DNA of 64,000 nt from Phalacrocorax aristotelis (taxonomy: Eukaryota; Chordata; Aves; Suliformes; Phalacrocoracidae), in the NCBI RefSeq assembly GCF_949628215.1, contig NC_134280.1, positions 11,667,795 through 11,731,794 on the forward strand. The letters are read 5' to 3'. The notes below the pieces were generated by a model that saw only the letters and a program-made list of their open reading frames with translations, did no database searches and was not told the origin of the DNA. The translations under genes were made by a program, and so were the position numbers. Numbering within the stretch: position 1 is the stretch's first letter; each line of letters begins with the position of its first letter. Positions 43,169 to 56,900 of the stretch are shown one piece after another.

Positions 43169-46100
43169 AATGATTGTCATTTTTTTGGCATGCAATTGTT
43201 GCCTATTGCTGACAAGGGTTTGGTGTGAACTGGACTTTTTTTCTGTAGCTTCCAGACAAACTTTTTCCATGGTTGTGAAACCCCAGCAGCGAGGTCTGTG
43301 GGCTGGCTTTGTGGGGGAAACAGCGTGGGGACGGCAAAGCCACACAGTGCCCACGGCATGGGCCTCTGCACTCCCACTTCACATCGTGGCACAGCCAGGA
43401 GGACCCAGCACAGTGAGGAACTGGAAAGGAAGAGAAAATGTTTTCTTAATACAACAACTGTTCGTAACACAGTGGAGGTCACCAAGGTTCTAATGAGTTC
43501 ACCTTTTATTTCATATCCCTGATCCTACTCCCCAGCTTGACCCCAGCTCCCCCCAGATCTCCTTTTTATTTTCCCCATCTTTCATTGTGTGAAGAGCTGC
43601 TTGGACCAAAGGACAGAGGGATGTTCAGGACCTGCTGCGTGCTGGCTGTGCCTGAGGCCAGGCTGCATCTGGATTTCCCTTCCAGTCATCACAGACTTCA
43701 TTGGGACTTCTGGAAATGGGTAATCTCAGCTGTCTTTCTGGCACACAAGAAAGCTGTGCTTCAGATCCTGTGGCTTCTGAACTGACTGCATATATAGTGG
43801 TTGAATGAGTTATATCCAAGAATGAGGTTATAATGAGTTATATCCAGTCAGAAGATGTCTCTTCCAGCCAGAGTTGCTAGTAAGTAGCAACCCTGAACTT
43901 ATGACAGAGTCTAGAAATGGGAGAAAGTCAGAGATGTCCCAGGATTTTACTGCAGGATCAAGGCAATAGTTTGTGAAACATTAAGGCAGAGGTGGAGTGT
44001 CACCCTGAAACAGGCTGTGGCCACAGGCGGGGGCTCTGGGACCAGCACTTTGCTCAGACTGATGTAGAAAGAGGACTTATCACTGAAAATCTGAAACCTC
44101 TGCATTGCCATGGCAGGCATCTAGATGTGACTCAGAAGATTTATTTTATCCACCCTTCCTGCCACGAGGAAGGTATGACAATGAATACCTATCTTTAAAA
44201 CACCCAAAGTATCTCTGATAAAGCATTTCATTTGTTTTGACTGATAATAAAAGAGCCAAAGAACTAACTTACAGTTGCATCACTTGCAAATGCCTGCCTA
44301 GGTCAGATACACTGGGTTTATGCCCTACTTTGATCATAGCTTTAAAATGCAAGTGATAAGAAAGCAAGCACAAAGATCAGACCTTTCCAGCCCAGGGGTT
44401 TTCCTCTCTCTGTTGATCAGAACTGTGCAATGATACTCAAAACTCAAGTTCAAGGATTTCTTTGGCATCTAAATACTTGAAGGAACCTAAGGGATCTCAG
44501 TCCCATGGACTAAGTGATCCTCTGGAATCACTTTGTAGACAGGAGTCACCATGGTCAAGAGAGAAAAGACATGGGCAGCAGTGATGGCTGTTCCTGGAGA
44601 TCAAAAGTGACATTGTTGCAGATCATCCTTTCACAATCCCCAGGAGATAGAGCACTTCTTTGGGTTCCTATCCCAAAATCATGGTGCTGCCTCAAACTAA
44701 TCTTCTGGTTTGGGTGACCCCTTTGCCCTTAATAATCTTGTTAACACATGGGCACTTAAAGCTTTTTTTCTTAGTCCCTTATTCAGCACGAGGGAACCCC
44801 AGGAGGAAGATGAAGGGCTTATCTGGTTTCGTACATGGAGGCAATCTTTTCTTCAGGCATCTCCTGTCACCCCTTCACTGAATCCGGAAAAGCAGCCAGG
44901 GCACATCGGTCCAGCACCCTCATCATGGGTAAGCAGGAAGGACTAATACAAACAGCCTCTCTGGGGACGTAATTTCAGGGCACATGTTGCCTTTGCTGGT
45001 GCTTTGTTTCTTGGTCTGCAGCTGACCTCAGGGACACAAGGCTGACTGTTTGCTCCAGACCTGAGCTGCCTGCCCTGTGGTGGGTGCATTTCCCATGTTC
45101 AACAATGTTCAACCACTTCAAAGTCCCCCTCTTGAGGTTACAGCTGCTTTCTTGATCTTTAGTGCAATTACATCACTTTTTTTTTTCTGTATGCAGGAAC
45201 AAGAGCATGGTACTGCCTGCAGAGAAGGGTATTAACACCATCCTCATCAGGGAAGTCACTGCACTTCCTCCCCTGCAGTGCTGCGGAGTCTTTCCCTGTA
45301 GCGCACTGGGGCCCAATGTGGTCTGTGGGTCAACAGTGGTCGGGATGAGACACACAGACTGTGAATCTGCGGGACCTTCACAGGGGTTTGGCTTGAAAAA
45401 TATGATGATAAGGCTACATGACTGATAACAGATGTTGAGCACCAACAACAGCCCACAGCTCAAAAAATGTGTAGCAGTAGCTCCTGACCTTCTCCTCTCT
45501 CTCAGGGGCTTCTTGTGGGGGCTGCAGAACGAGGTCATACTGGGCATGCCGGTCACTGGACGCTTGTGGCTATGCTGCAGGCGCCCATGGAAAGCGAGGG
45601 CAGGCGTTCGACCTCGCCTGAGCCCAGCTAAATATAACCTGTGACTGATGAACTCCTACGCCTCGCCTGGCTCTGGTCCCACAGAAATGCATTCCTTCTG
45701 AAAGCCATCCCCCTCTTCCCCAAATCCTCTTGTCTGCTGCTTGAGATGCCACAGTTGAGTCTCACAAGGTGTTTTGCTTCCCTCTGAGTACTTTCCTCCT
45801 CCCTTGACCCTGCTTTTCCTTTGTCCCCCTTGCTCGTTCACCATTTGCCCCTGAACATCTGCTCCTTCCCTCCAGCGCTCCCCTGGCAGCATGGCAGGTC
45901 ACAGGGACAAGGGATGAGGATTTCCCTGCTCCTACGACCAAGGAGATTAAAGCTCTCACACACAAGTGTATCTATGTACATGTGGTTGTGTCTCAGGGTA
46001 CTTAGGCATGGCCAGAAGATCTCAGAAGGCACTTCTCGGTGTACACGAAGCTTCTCTGGGCACCAAGGCTCACATCAGGCATTTTATCTCATGCAAATAT

Positions 46101-47164
46101 AGGATCTGCATTTTATTTTCTTTCTCTTCACAGAAATACCAAAAATACACCACAGAGGAACAACCCGCTTTGAAGTCCCTGCACACCCCTTCTTGCATTT
46201 CCAGGTCAGTCACCACGTGGCCAGTATTACTTTTATTATTAATAAAGGGTGACGGGCTCCACCTTACAGGGCTCTTGGATTAGGATGGGTCTCTGACGCT
46301 GCCCCTTGCCCACGCACAGCCGACAGCTCGAGAGCAGACTGTAGGTCACAGCCTGGCCCACACATCACGTTCCTACGGCAGCAGATGTTTTGGTGGGGCG
46401 CTCGGTGATGTTTTTGCACTGATTGCAAGCGGTACCCTTGTGATGCCTCTAGAGCCACCCTGGGAGTCACGCTGATTTAGCAGCACCACGACAGTTACAA
46501 TGTTACGACTTTTGTAAGCAGGTATTTCCTAAGGCAACAAAGAGTGACTGCAAACCTGGTGTCTCCCAGGGATATGGGGAAGCTGAAGAAATCAGCTAGG
46601 TTTGTGAAAGCAGCGTTGGAAATCTGTGCAAATAAGGGGAAACTTTGGCAGGTGGCGTTACAGCTAATCCCTTCTTTCTGAGAACAGCAATGCAACATAT
46701 TGGGTTGAAGGCATGTGTTTTAAGCCCAATCTAGTGGTGAGATCTAGTATACATTATGCTGAAGCGGTACAAAGGTCTGCAGGTAGTTAACTGTTACTAT
46801 AAATTGGCTTTAAAAGCAGTGATGAGCTCTACATTTGATTTACGATTTATTTTAAAAACAGAAGAAAACAGAAATCTCCCCAGCAATCCAAACACAATCA
46901 TAAATCTGCCATTTCCTTTAGATCTGAAGTCTTGGTGTCCCATCGCACCCAGGACAGGCGATGGGTGTGTGGACGGTGCCAAAAAGCCACCAGGCAGGGC
47001 ATCGCTGCCTGGGTGCCCTTGCCTAGGGAGCCCTTTAGCAGATGGACACGGTTTGTTTGCAGACAAAATCCCTGAAGCAGGAAAATGCCATGTAAGAGCG
47101 GCCACGGACCCGTACGGACATCAGCACAAGCCCTGCTGTGAGCCAGGAGTGGAGGGCGCGCGTT

Positions 47165-47525
47165 ATTTGTGCGCTTGTGGGTACGCATATGCATGTGTGT
47201 GCATGTGTCTGTGCACACCGTGCATGTCTGCCTGTAGCTTTGTGTCTGGGTGTGCATGCATGTGTCTGTGCAAGTTATGCACGTGTGTGTGCATGTGTGC
47301 ATGCATCTGTGGGCAGGTATATGCATGCATGTATGCATATGCAGGTGAGTGTATGCATGTGCATGTATGAAATGTGGACGCATGTACACATGCAATGTGG
47401 ACATGCACATGCGGGCGTGCACGTACGCATGCGTGCTTGTGAGTACGAGTGTGTACGTGTGTGCGGATGCAGTCGTGTGCGTGCGTGTGTGCGCGCCCCT
47501 GTGCACACGCATCCATGCGTGTGCG
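47165..47525. repeat. Alternating purine/pyrimidine (GT/GC/AT) tract
   Basis: About 360 bp of imperfect TGTGCATGTGTGCATGCG-type sequence with few breaks in R-Y alternation, grading from TG/CA-rich to CG-rich toward the CpG island. Such DNA is Z-DNA prone. It sits about 320-680 bp 5' of the ITGB5 start codon. Cys/His/Val-rich frames across it on both strands are repeat artefacts. Confidence 0.85.
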
Positions 47526-47727
47526 TGGGCCAGACCGTGCCCGCCTGTGTCTGCTCCGCGCCCGCGGGTGGACGGGGTCACGCCTCGCTGCGCGACGGGG
47601 TGGGGAGGTGGCAGCGCACCCTCGGCAGCGGGACAGACACACAGACAGGCGCGCCCGCCCCGTCCCGCCGCGGAGCGCGGAGCGGAGCGCGGCCCCCGCC
47701 ACCCCCGGGGCAGCTCGGCGGCGCCGC

Positions 47728-47782
47728 CCCCTCCTCCTCCTCCTCCTCCCGCTGCCGCTGCCGCCGCCGCCGCCGCCGCGGC
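47728..47782 (+). repeat. (CCT)n(GCTGCC)n(GCC)n trinucleotide run in ITGB5 5'UTR
   Basis: CTCCTCCTCCTCC is followed by GCTGCCGCTGCC and GCCGCCGCC, ending about 67 bp before the start codon. The position within the transcribed 5'UTR is inferred, since the transcription start is not known. Confidence 0.8.
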
Positions 47783-47848
47783 TGCACAAAAGGCGGCGGG
47801 GAGGGCCCGGCCGGGAAGGGCTGCCCGGCCGCCCCGGCCGCCCGCACC

Positions 47849-47954
47849 ATGCCCCGCCGAGGGGGGCTGCCGGCCCCCGCCGCCGCCCGCCGCCCCCCCC
47901 CGCTCCTCCTCCTCCGCCTCCTCCTCCTGGCCGCCCCGCTGCAGCCCGGCAGAG
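47849..47954 (+). CDS. ITGB5: ITGB5 exon 1 (signal peptide)
   Basis: ATG at 47849 in context CGCACCATGC (A at -3 in ACC; strong). It encodes 35 residues plus one base: [10 protein letters not shown] then an Arg/Pro stretch and a run of Leu ([11 protein letters not shown]), ending G-R. Donor AG|GTAAGG at 47955. The phase-1 G completes Gly with exon 2. Confidence 0.92.
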
Positions 47955-50900
47955 GTAAGGGCCGCTCCGCTCCCCGCCGCTCCGGGCCCTGCAAACGCCG
48001 CCCCGGAAAGCGGGTTATCCCCCAAACCCGTTTCGGTCCACTTTTGTCACGACTTACATGTTTTCCTCCTCTCCCCCCCTTTCCGGCCGCCTCAGCCCCG
48101 CTCCCACCTCCCCACCGCCGCCCTGCGTTGTATTTCGTGTGTGCGCCCGTTCCCCCTCCGGCCCCGGTGCCCCCGCTCCTCGCCCCGGCGAGCGGCCGGT
48201 GCCGGGGGTCTCCACGCTTCCCTCGGCGTCCCCGAGCGGCGCTGGGGTCTGCGCCCCGGCCGCCCCCGCCGCTGTGCCCCGCTTGCGGGGCGGCGGGGAC
48301 CCGCGCTCCTGGGCACCGGGCGCATCCCTGGGCTCCGCGGTGCGGGACTGCGCCTTCGCCTTACAGAGCGCGGAACCGCTACGTGTGCACCTCTCTTGCT
48401 ATATATATAGTTTAATGGAACTACGTATATGTTCTGTATGTATAGGGAGCTATAACCACTTCTATTCGGGGAAAAGCACTTCCCTGGGATGTTTGTCTGA
48501 GCAGCGTGTATTAATGGACTGGACGCAGAACAGCAGCACAAAGCCCCAAGCGTTCGCTCTCCCCGCGTCCGACCTCCGCGCTCCCACCTTGAGTCGCTCC
48601 CCCCCGTAAGCTGCGTGCCCAGGGAGCGGCCCTTGGCCCCAGCGGGGGTGCTCCCCTCGCTCCTGGGCGTACTCGGAAGCTGCGGTGCGGTTTGTGACTC
48701 TGCCCCAGTGGGACTGGAAATGGGTTTTCTCTCCTCTCTGAGCACTCGGGGGAACTTTTTATAGAAAGAGAGCCCACAAAATGCCTGAGTCCACCATTCT
48801 GGTACTTGCTCTTAGTGCTTAATGTTTTAATGAGTTATTTTAACAAGAGGCTTGTCTTAGAGTGCTGTGGCATGCGACTGCAAAAACTCTGAAGTGGTTT
48901 TCTTAGCTTTTTTATTTATTTATTTTGAGGGTCTGATCCTTAGAATCAGCAACTTGATAATGCAGCAGACCGTCTCAGGAAGAGGCTGTTAGAATGCTTA
49001 TTGTAAGCATAAAGAAATGATCGTTTTTCACCCTTAGCTGGGTAAAGAATGAAGTACACGACTTTCTGGGTTTTGGGGTTTTTTTTTGTTCCCCCCACAC
49101 CCACCCACCTCCCAAGCAAGCCAGTACATTCACCTTTGTGTGAGGAGCTGCCCAAACTAGGATTTCTTGCAGAACAGGTTTAAAATGAGGTCTGGTTGCC
49201 AGGAGCATCTTTATGAGTAAATTGGTTGAGTACCTTTCATGAGAGTTTCCTATCTTGCTCTGCATCAGTAGTTTGATGTATTAAAATCTCAGCTGTCTAG
49301 TGGGATGCTCTGTCTTCCTCTGCTTTTCGGGTTGTCCTGCAGCTGAGCCCAAGGGAAGGACGTTGTTTGGAGATGTTCTTTGTGCCTGCTGGACACTGCT
49401 CTACAAAATGAATTAAGGTGCAGTGTTTAGGAGTCAGTGTGAGGACCATATGTGGGGTGTGGAGCTTAGCCGTCTGGGGGGGTGGATTGTTTTCCTCCAG
49501 AGTAATCCCAGCTAAATCCGGGATGGAATTTTCCCCATTATAAGAAGTTTAGTTGAAGTTTACGAGTGGTTTCATTAAATATATCAGAACCAAGGAGCAG
49601 ACTGGGTTTCTTCCAGTCTTACCTGGTGACTTGCCCCAGCATCTGGAAGGATCTGGACTAGCATGAGCATCTTCAGGTCCTTCCATTGCCCAGTTCCGGA
49701 AAAACTGCACTGAATCAAGCCCAGCAAAGACTTGCATCTGGAAAATCCTGTGTGTTTTTACTCCAGCTCAGAAATCTCAGGTTTCAGTCCAAAGTCAGAG
49801 GGCTTAACAAAGCTCCATTTTCACAACAATGCTGGAAATGGTTTGGTTTTGCTCCAAAGTGGAAAGAAAAGCATACTTGGAAACTTCAAAAGCAGCCACT
49901 AGGAGGAATGTCATGCCGTAGCTGGCCACAGGAGCGTGGGCTGCTTTGGTCATGACACCCGGTGGAAGGAGCAGACCTTGGTTTTCATTCAGATATTACC
50001 GTTACTAAGTAAACTCTCAAAAATCCAGCAGTCAGGAATGGAGCTAAATATTATCCTATTTCCATGCAGATGGGCAAATGAAGCTGTGGGACAGCCAGGG
50101 CTGGGTAGGCAGGGTATGAACGCAAGTGTTCTCTTTATAAAGCCCGTCATTTTTGCTGTGTTACCCAGCACACCGCTACCAAAGCAGCAGCTCTTGAGGG
50201 AAAAGCTTTCAGCTGTGTTGTAGGGTTTGGAAACGCAAGTGTTAATCTCTGCAAATTATAAATCAGTTGAACAAGTTATATTTGACTTTATTTTACATAT
50301 ATGCTTTGAGCTTTTGCAACGCCCAGGAGCTGGAGTATAAATTCTGAATGTGAACAAGGAATGAATTGCCTGGGTTGTGGTAAGTGCTAGTGAAAAAAAC
50401 CCTAAGAAGGCTCTTGTTCAGTATGAATGAGTCCAAGCAGCCTGTCTGAATGACAGCCATAGAGAAAGTCCAGGGCTTCGTGCTCCCGGGTTAGAGTTAA
50501 CCACCTTGCGGGCAGCAGGGACCCGTCAGCGCAGGGCTCTGACATGGTCATGCCTCGGCCATGACTGAGAATTACTGACAGAACCTACTTATCCTCTCTT
50601 TGTTTTTAGCCTAGGGCAGGCTAAATTCTCCTCCAGCTGTCCAGCTTTATTCGCTGCTTCCTGCGCTCACAGCCCAGCCCCGTACGGGAGCGATCCAAGC
50701 AACCACTGCTCTTCATTTTTTTGGTGAAATATTCACATGGGATGCAGCAAACTCACTTTTCCAAGCTCTTGGGGCAGAAAGTTCTTGGGACAGGAGAAAA
50801 CTCAGTGTGACTCTTCAGCAGCCGTTGGCAAGTCTGCACAATCTGCACAACTATACCCAGCAGCGGCATGGTGCAATGATATTTGCAGATGCAATTGGCT

Positions 50901-53900
50901 GAAAATAGAGGCCTGACAATGCTTTTATTGACGTTTAGGAGAGAAAAAATAGCAGACTCAGAGATTTAGCCTGAGGCATTTCGTTTAGAGTTTGCAGCTT
51001 CTGTGCTGAATCCTCGGATGAAGATTTGTTTAATCAGTTATTGACAGGAGAAGTTAATAGCTAGACCCCGGGGAGCTGGGGCATCGGTGATATTGAAGGG
51101 CACATTCATAGCCACAGGCATGCTCAGACAAGCTGCTGCATTCAGAGCTGATACCATTGATGTTTGCTTCGGCTTAACTTGTGTGGTTCCACTTTATTTT
51201 TAAAGCCCAAGGCCCAAATCGTAGGTTTTGCAGGCAAAACTTACTTGGCACCCCTTGGCTGCTGGACACCAGCAGTCCAGGAGCAAAATGGATCACCACT
51301 GCCCTGGTTGCTGCTGCCTTGGTGGGCTCAGAGCCCCTGCCAATGTTGTGAGCAGGGAGAGCCCTCAGGCACGGCATGGTGTCTGCCTCCCCGGCCAGCC
51401 TTGGACGTGCCCCAGTGCAAACACCCTGTCCAGCTTAACCTGGATATCCTGTAGAAATGACTCCCGTAATAAATTAAAAGTAATTTCCTACAACGTAAGT
51501 CCACTATGGATATCACCTGTGTAGAAGGGGGAGGCGATTATCTTCAAATGCTGCTTTAAGACAAAAATTTTGGGGAGGGGACCTCCATATATGCAGCTGG
51601 AAAAATTGAGATGATGTGCCTAATGTGATTTTAAAAGTTGGCATCCCAAGGGGTTTTGGACAGCTGCCTCTGCGTTTCAGGTTAGTCAAACAGCTATTGC
51701 ATTCTGTTCGTGGTGATGGAAGTATTTCATTAGGAAGATGAATAGATGAACTCTTTGATTAACCAGAAACCACTGAAAAAGAGGGAAGGAAAATCATCAG
51801 AGTCATGTTTTGGTAGTTTTCAGCTCCCCCCAAACCAGTTTCTGTCCTTTTCACTTTTCTTGGGGAAGGAAAAGGAAATGAGAGCTCCTTACAGGTGAGG
51901 AGAGGTTTATTCCTTCTCCAGCCTTTTAAGCTCCTGGGACATTCTTTGCTCTTGACACTGTTTGAACTTACAGTATGTTTAACATTCAGAATACCTGAGG
52001 AAACCCCTGAGCACTGTTTTGGAGTGAAGTAACCGTTCAGCCCACCCTGCTCTCTGTTGTTCTGTCTTGCTGAAGGTCTCAATCTGTGCACCAGCGGAAG
52101 TGCCACGTCCTGTGAAGAGTGTCTCCTCATCCATCCCAAGTGTGCCTGGTGCTCCAAGGAGGTAGGTGGGCAGACTTCATTTGTCTTGCATGCTTTTTGT
52201 AACACAGAAAGGGAGCTATTCCTTCCCCTTGCTTGTTCCTGACACTGTTCCATGCCAGAAGGGGTGGGTAAGGGCAGCGGGGGCTCCCACACTGAGCATA
52301 TTTTTGGTGTATGTGACTCTCCAGATCTTTGACACTGTAGAAAATAAGTCTCCGACCCTGCTGGCCCCTGCACATCCTCAACACAGCAGCAGCACTGTTC
52401 CTTCAGTCCTTCCGCCCCTTCAATTACCACCTTGTTTTCAGTGGGTGCAGGGTCCCTGCATGGGCTCTGTGTTGCAGGGAGCCTTGCTCAAAAGTGCGCT
52501 CTCTAAAAAGCCCCAAGCCCCCGACTGGTGTTCTGCTACATGTTCCTTGCTGCATGGCCTGGCATGGCATGGGCTTTTTGTAACAAAGATGATTCTTCTC
52601 TCTGCATCTATTGTGTCATTTTGGGGGACGACCCATGCTTCTGGCATCTGTATTGTGCCGTGGTGATGAGTTGCACAGCTTAACTGCGTGCGTTGGGGTG
52701 AAAATGCATACTTATGTTGGTGTTGAAGCTCCTCACCCATAATTTAATTTGGCTTCCTAGGTTTGTGAGAAATTGCAAATATCTTTCCCTGCTCCCTAAG
52801 GACTACTCATGAGTTTGGAGAGAGAGCGCTATATCTTATTATATATACATCTTATTGTGTACACATGATTCCTAGAGAACAGGCTGTGTGAAAGACCTGA
52901 TAACGTCTGATGCCTAGATAGCTGTTGTCTGCTTAGTGCCTGCATCTGTTCTAAATGTTTTAAGAGAGAAATGAGGATGCCTGCAGATGCGTGGAAAGAT
53001 CCTGTCTACTTGCAGGCACAGCTACTGTGCCAGGAACCAGCTTTGGGCTGTGAGAAACCCCAGAGCAGTGGATGATCTCAAACCTCTCAATGGATGTGGC
53101 CATTGATGCTCTACTGTTCCCTGCTGACCCTTTTTCCTCTAGTGTGGCCATCCTAGTCCTGTTTCGGGGGAGCAAGATGTGGGTTTGAGCACACACTTGA
53201 CCTTCCAGCTACAGGTAGAGATGCTGAGCTGAGGATGCAGGTGCTGCCTGCGTGCCCCTCTGCTGCTCCCATCCCTCCTCTTGCCAGCCCTGCCTGGGGT
53301 GGCTGCAGCCTCTCGGGGCGGGGGATGGGAGTGGAGAGAGGGATGGGGTGAGGGGCGTTCCCAAGCCCCATGGTTTGTCTGGGTCTCGGGAGGTACCCCA
53401 GCCTCTGGTTCTCCAGGTCTATGTTACTGGGTTTTCACTTACCTGTAGGCACGGTTGCAGGTCTCCAAGGAAAACCTCCTAATGCTACTAACACCATGCT
53501 ACCTGACAGCATAATAGCTTTCATGGGCTTCTTCCAGCAAGGCGAATGGTGTGCAGGAGGGAAAGAGTAAAGCAATAGATCCTCCTTTTCAGACATCTTG
53601 TAAACAGCTGTAAGAGCTCCTCTTCCAGCCAGCAAATCTGTGGTGGTGAGATTGGATCCAGGAATGCTGGCTATTAAGTTATGGGTACCCAATAGTTTGC
53701 TTTTTGTTTGGTTTTTTTTGTTTTTTTTTTTTCTTCTTGGCATCACAAGACAACTTTTTGCAAAATGCTGCCAGTGGCAATGTTTATCTGGTGGTCGCTG
53801 TGACCACTAATTGTATGGCAGCCCATGGAACTGGCAGCCTGACTCTTATCTTGCAAACAGGAGGGTTAAAAAAAAAAAATACAATTCCTAAATGGAATAG

Positions 53901-56900
53901 GGGGGCCAAGAAGGAAGATGGGTGTTTACAGGAAAGTGGAGTAATAACTTCCTGACCTTTAGCCTGCAGCAGCTATTTAAAAATACATTTCAAGGTGTTT
54001 CGTGCCAAGAGATATGTGTTTAAAAGCTGCTGTCCCTGTTACACACTGCGTGCTAAAACTTAGCGAGTTCTTATTCTATTTTTTTTTCTTTTTGGAATTT
54101 ACTGTTTGAAACTCTATTTCTCTTTAACTGAGATCATCAGATGAGGTAATGGGATTGCGAAAGATATTTAGAGGTTTTTGACTACAAAATTTTTAAAGTA
54201 ATATTATAAACTCTTAATATTTTGATTTCTTTGCATAGTCATTTCACCACTTTATTTCCCTTCCCTCTGCCGCAGCCTAGTCAGGTACACTTATTACATC
54301 ACTTTTAGTCTGTTTTCCTTCTCTATTTCCATTAGCTGTCATTCACAGCAGTATGTTGCCCGGGAACGCATATGCCAGTCAAATTCTATATCTGTGCGGC
54401 TGCTTAAGTATCAAGGCTAAGATATTGGAGGAATTTCCACATACACTAGTTATGTTGTGGTAGGAACATGATCAGCTGATTACTGTGTACTTTCTGCTCC
54501 CTTTGCGTTTACTTAAGAGGTTTGGGAGCAAATTGGGCCAGCTGTTGTAATCGTTGTAGACAACAATAATTTTGTCAGGAGGTATATATAATAGAAGTCT
54601 GTAAGTATATATAATATAATTCTATGTATAATTATATATATTATAATATGTATAGTATATACAGGAAGTATAGAGATTTATATAATATTTTAAATATATA
54701 TATATATATAAATATATACACACACAGAGATTCATAGAATGTCCTGAGCTGGAAGGGACCTACAAGGATCATCAAGTCCAACTCCTGTCCCCGCACAGGA
54801 CAACCCCAAATTCACTCCATGTGTCTGAGGGCGTTGTCCAAGTGCTTCCTGAATATTGCCAGGCTTGGTGCCGTGACTGCCTCCCTGGGGAGCCTGTTCC
54901 AGTGCTCCACCACCCTCTGGGGGAAGAACCTTTTCCTAATACCCAACCTACACCTCCCCTGGCACGTCTTCCTGCCATTTCCTTGCATCCTGTAATTGAT
55001 CACCAGAGAGAAGAGATCAGCGCCTGCCCCTCCTCCTCCCCTTGTGAGGAAGCTGCAGACCACGATGAGGGCTGCCCTCAGCCTCCTCTTCTCCAGGCTG
55101 AACAAACCCAGTGACTTTAGCCGCTCTCTGTATGGTTTCTCCTCTAAACCCTTCACCAACTTCATGGCCCAGAAAACATATATACACAGGAAGGTATAAT
55201 AATATATATACCTTCTTATATATAAAAATTCACCCTTTCGGTGCTGTCATACCTTTCTTTGTCCCCTTGGGTGCCCGGCAGTGCTGATGCTGTGAGGGAC
55301 ACTTCGGCTGTGGGAGAGGAGCAGTATGAGCAGGAAAGCCATGCAGTTTCCCAGGGATGACCGTGGTTCACACAACCTCCTACAGTGTTGCATCCTCCTC
55401 CATCACCCTCTGCATGCCTGGATCCAGGCTCACGTGACTGCAGAGAAGCAGAAAGTCTTGAGTGCTCATGGACTGCAAATAAGGGTTAGGAGTGCACAAA
55501 AGTAATTCTGTAGATAAAAGGAGCCCTATCGCGATGGCTGTCCAGGTGGGATAATGTTCCTTGTATTTACATTGCCTTGAATCATAAGGGTAAGAGCATG
55601 TGGATAGATAGATGCTTACAGCAGAGTAGTCAACATGCTATAAATTTCTAACCTGTTAGTACAGGGTGCATCACGTCGCCTTGGCTTGAATCAGCCACTG
55701 TTCACTTCTTGTGTTCAGCATCTCTGCTGCCATCAGAGAGGGTGATGACGGATGAGTTGATGATAGCAGCTTCTGGTATCCGGCAGCCCTGGAGCCCCCA
55801 GGGGCTGCTGAGCTAACCACAACTCTTTGGGCTGTTGGAAATTTGGAAGCAGACATTGATTCTGTTGGCTGATGGAAGAATACCTTGAAAGGCAGAATTT
55901 AAATGGGGTAATCTGTTTAAATGGCATGTAAAAGAGGAGGTATGTATGTGTGGCCTTAACTGTTTCCTGAGCGTGCCTTGGAACAGGGCTGTCTGGGGGA
56001 AATATGTGACTGTTGGGTGATGGAGACTGCTGCAGCCTTTCCATTCATGCTGGAATCTGAGGAGATTCCTCAGCTTCACCTGCAAGCTCCAGAAGAAGCT
56101 GGCAATGACTAGAAATTGCTGACAAGCTGCTGGTGAAAGACTCTGGCTGGGAGCTGCATGCTGGCCCATGGGGTTGTGATCTCTGCAGCAGCCTGATTTT
56201 CATGGCTGGGAGAGGAGGATGCTCATTGAATTTTTTTGCAGCGGCATCAGGTTGCCCAGGCTCACCAGTGCTCGTTGGGCTTGCTGGGGAGAGTAGGGAG
56301 CTCTGGAAGTGGCTTCAGCACCATCCTCCGAGCTGCCAGGTAGGGTGTGATAGACGGGTGGGGTTTGTGTTCATGATAAACCTACCTGGAGTCATTGCAG
56401 GCGGAATGCTCTCCAAAAGAGTGTTTGGGAGTACCAGTATGGAGGGAAAAAATATACCATTATATTGCTGTTATTTTCTGTTTGCTGCTTTGGGGAGCAA
56501 TGTACCAAAGTGCAGAGGCTCCTCGTTTGTTAGGTTTGTGCACATTGTGTGTAGATATGTTCAGCCATGCATTACCTATGTGGATGCATTTATGTGACTA
56601 CATGCCAAATAGAGATGCAGATTAATTACATTAATTAAACTGAAATTTCCTCTCTGATGAATTGAACTGAAATTTCCCCAATGATGCCCCCTGTTTTCCA
56701 GCAGGTTGCTTGTACTCCATCCTCTCCCATCTCAGGAATGTGTGCCTGGAGAATGAGGAAGGAAAATCAAGGATGTTCCTAGAAGGAAGATGTCAATTTC
56801 TTTAACTGGAGAAAGCAGGCATTATTCAGACTGAATAATGCAGAACTGGATCGATTAAAGCAAAAAATGGTAGGGACATGTCTAGTCAGGAGTTAGATAT

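Larger units (their letters stand above)
37461..47160. other. MUC13-ITGB5 intergenic region
   Basis: About 9.7 kb with no convincing exon of a known protein. It contains a LINE relic (about 39400-39710), an AT-only palindrome (43134-43168) and ordinary unique DNA. Open frames of 60-170 codons on both strands lack domains and splice-consistent partners. Enhancers for either gene could lie here but cannot be named from sequence alone. Confidence 0.6.
47500..48390. promoter_or_regulatory. ITGB5: CpG island / ITGB5 promoter and first exon
   Basis: Very GC-rich with frequent CpG, including CGCCCGCCCCGTCCCGCCGC-like stretches and GC-box-like words. It covers the ITGB5 5'UTR, exon 1 and the start of intron 1. 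There is no convincing TATA box, as is usual for CpG-island promoters. Several long open frames on both strands are compositional. Confidence 0.85.

Noticed and set aside
43800-43845. Repeated AATGAGTTATATCCA words
   Set aside because: Two short copies about 27 bp apart with no further structure; too little to call a repeat element.
46898-48415. Long frames (up to 425 codons) across the ITGB5 promoter on both strands
   Set aside because: Cys/His/Val-rich parts come from the TG/CG alternation and Pro/Ala/Arg-rich parts from the CpG island. Only 47849-47954 fits a conserved protein.
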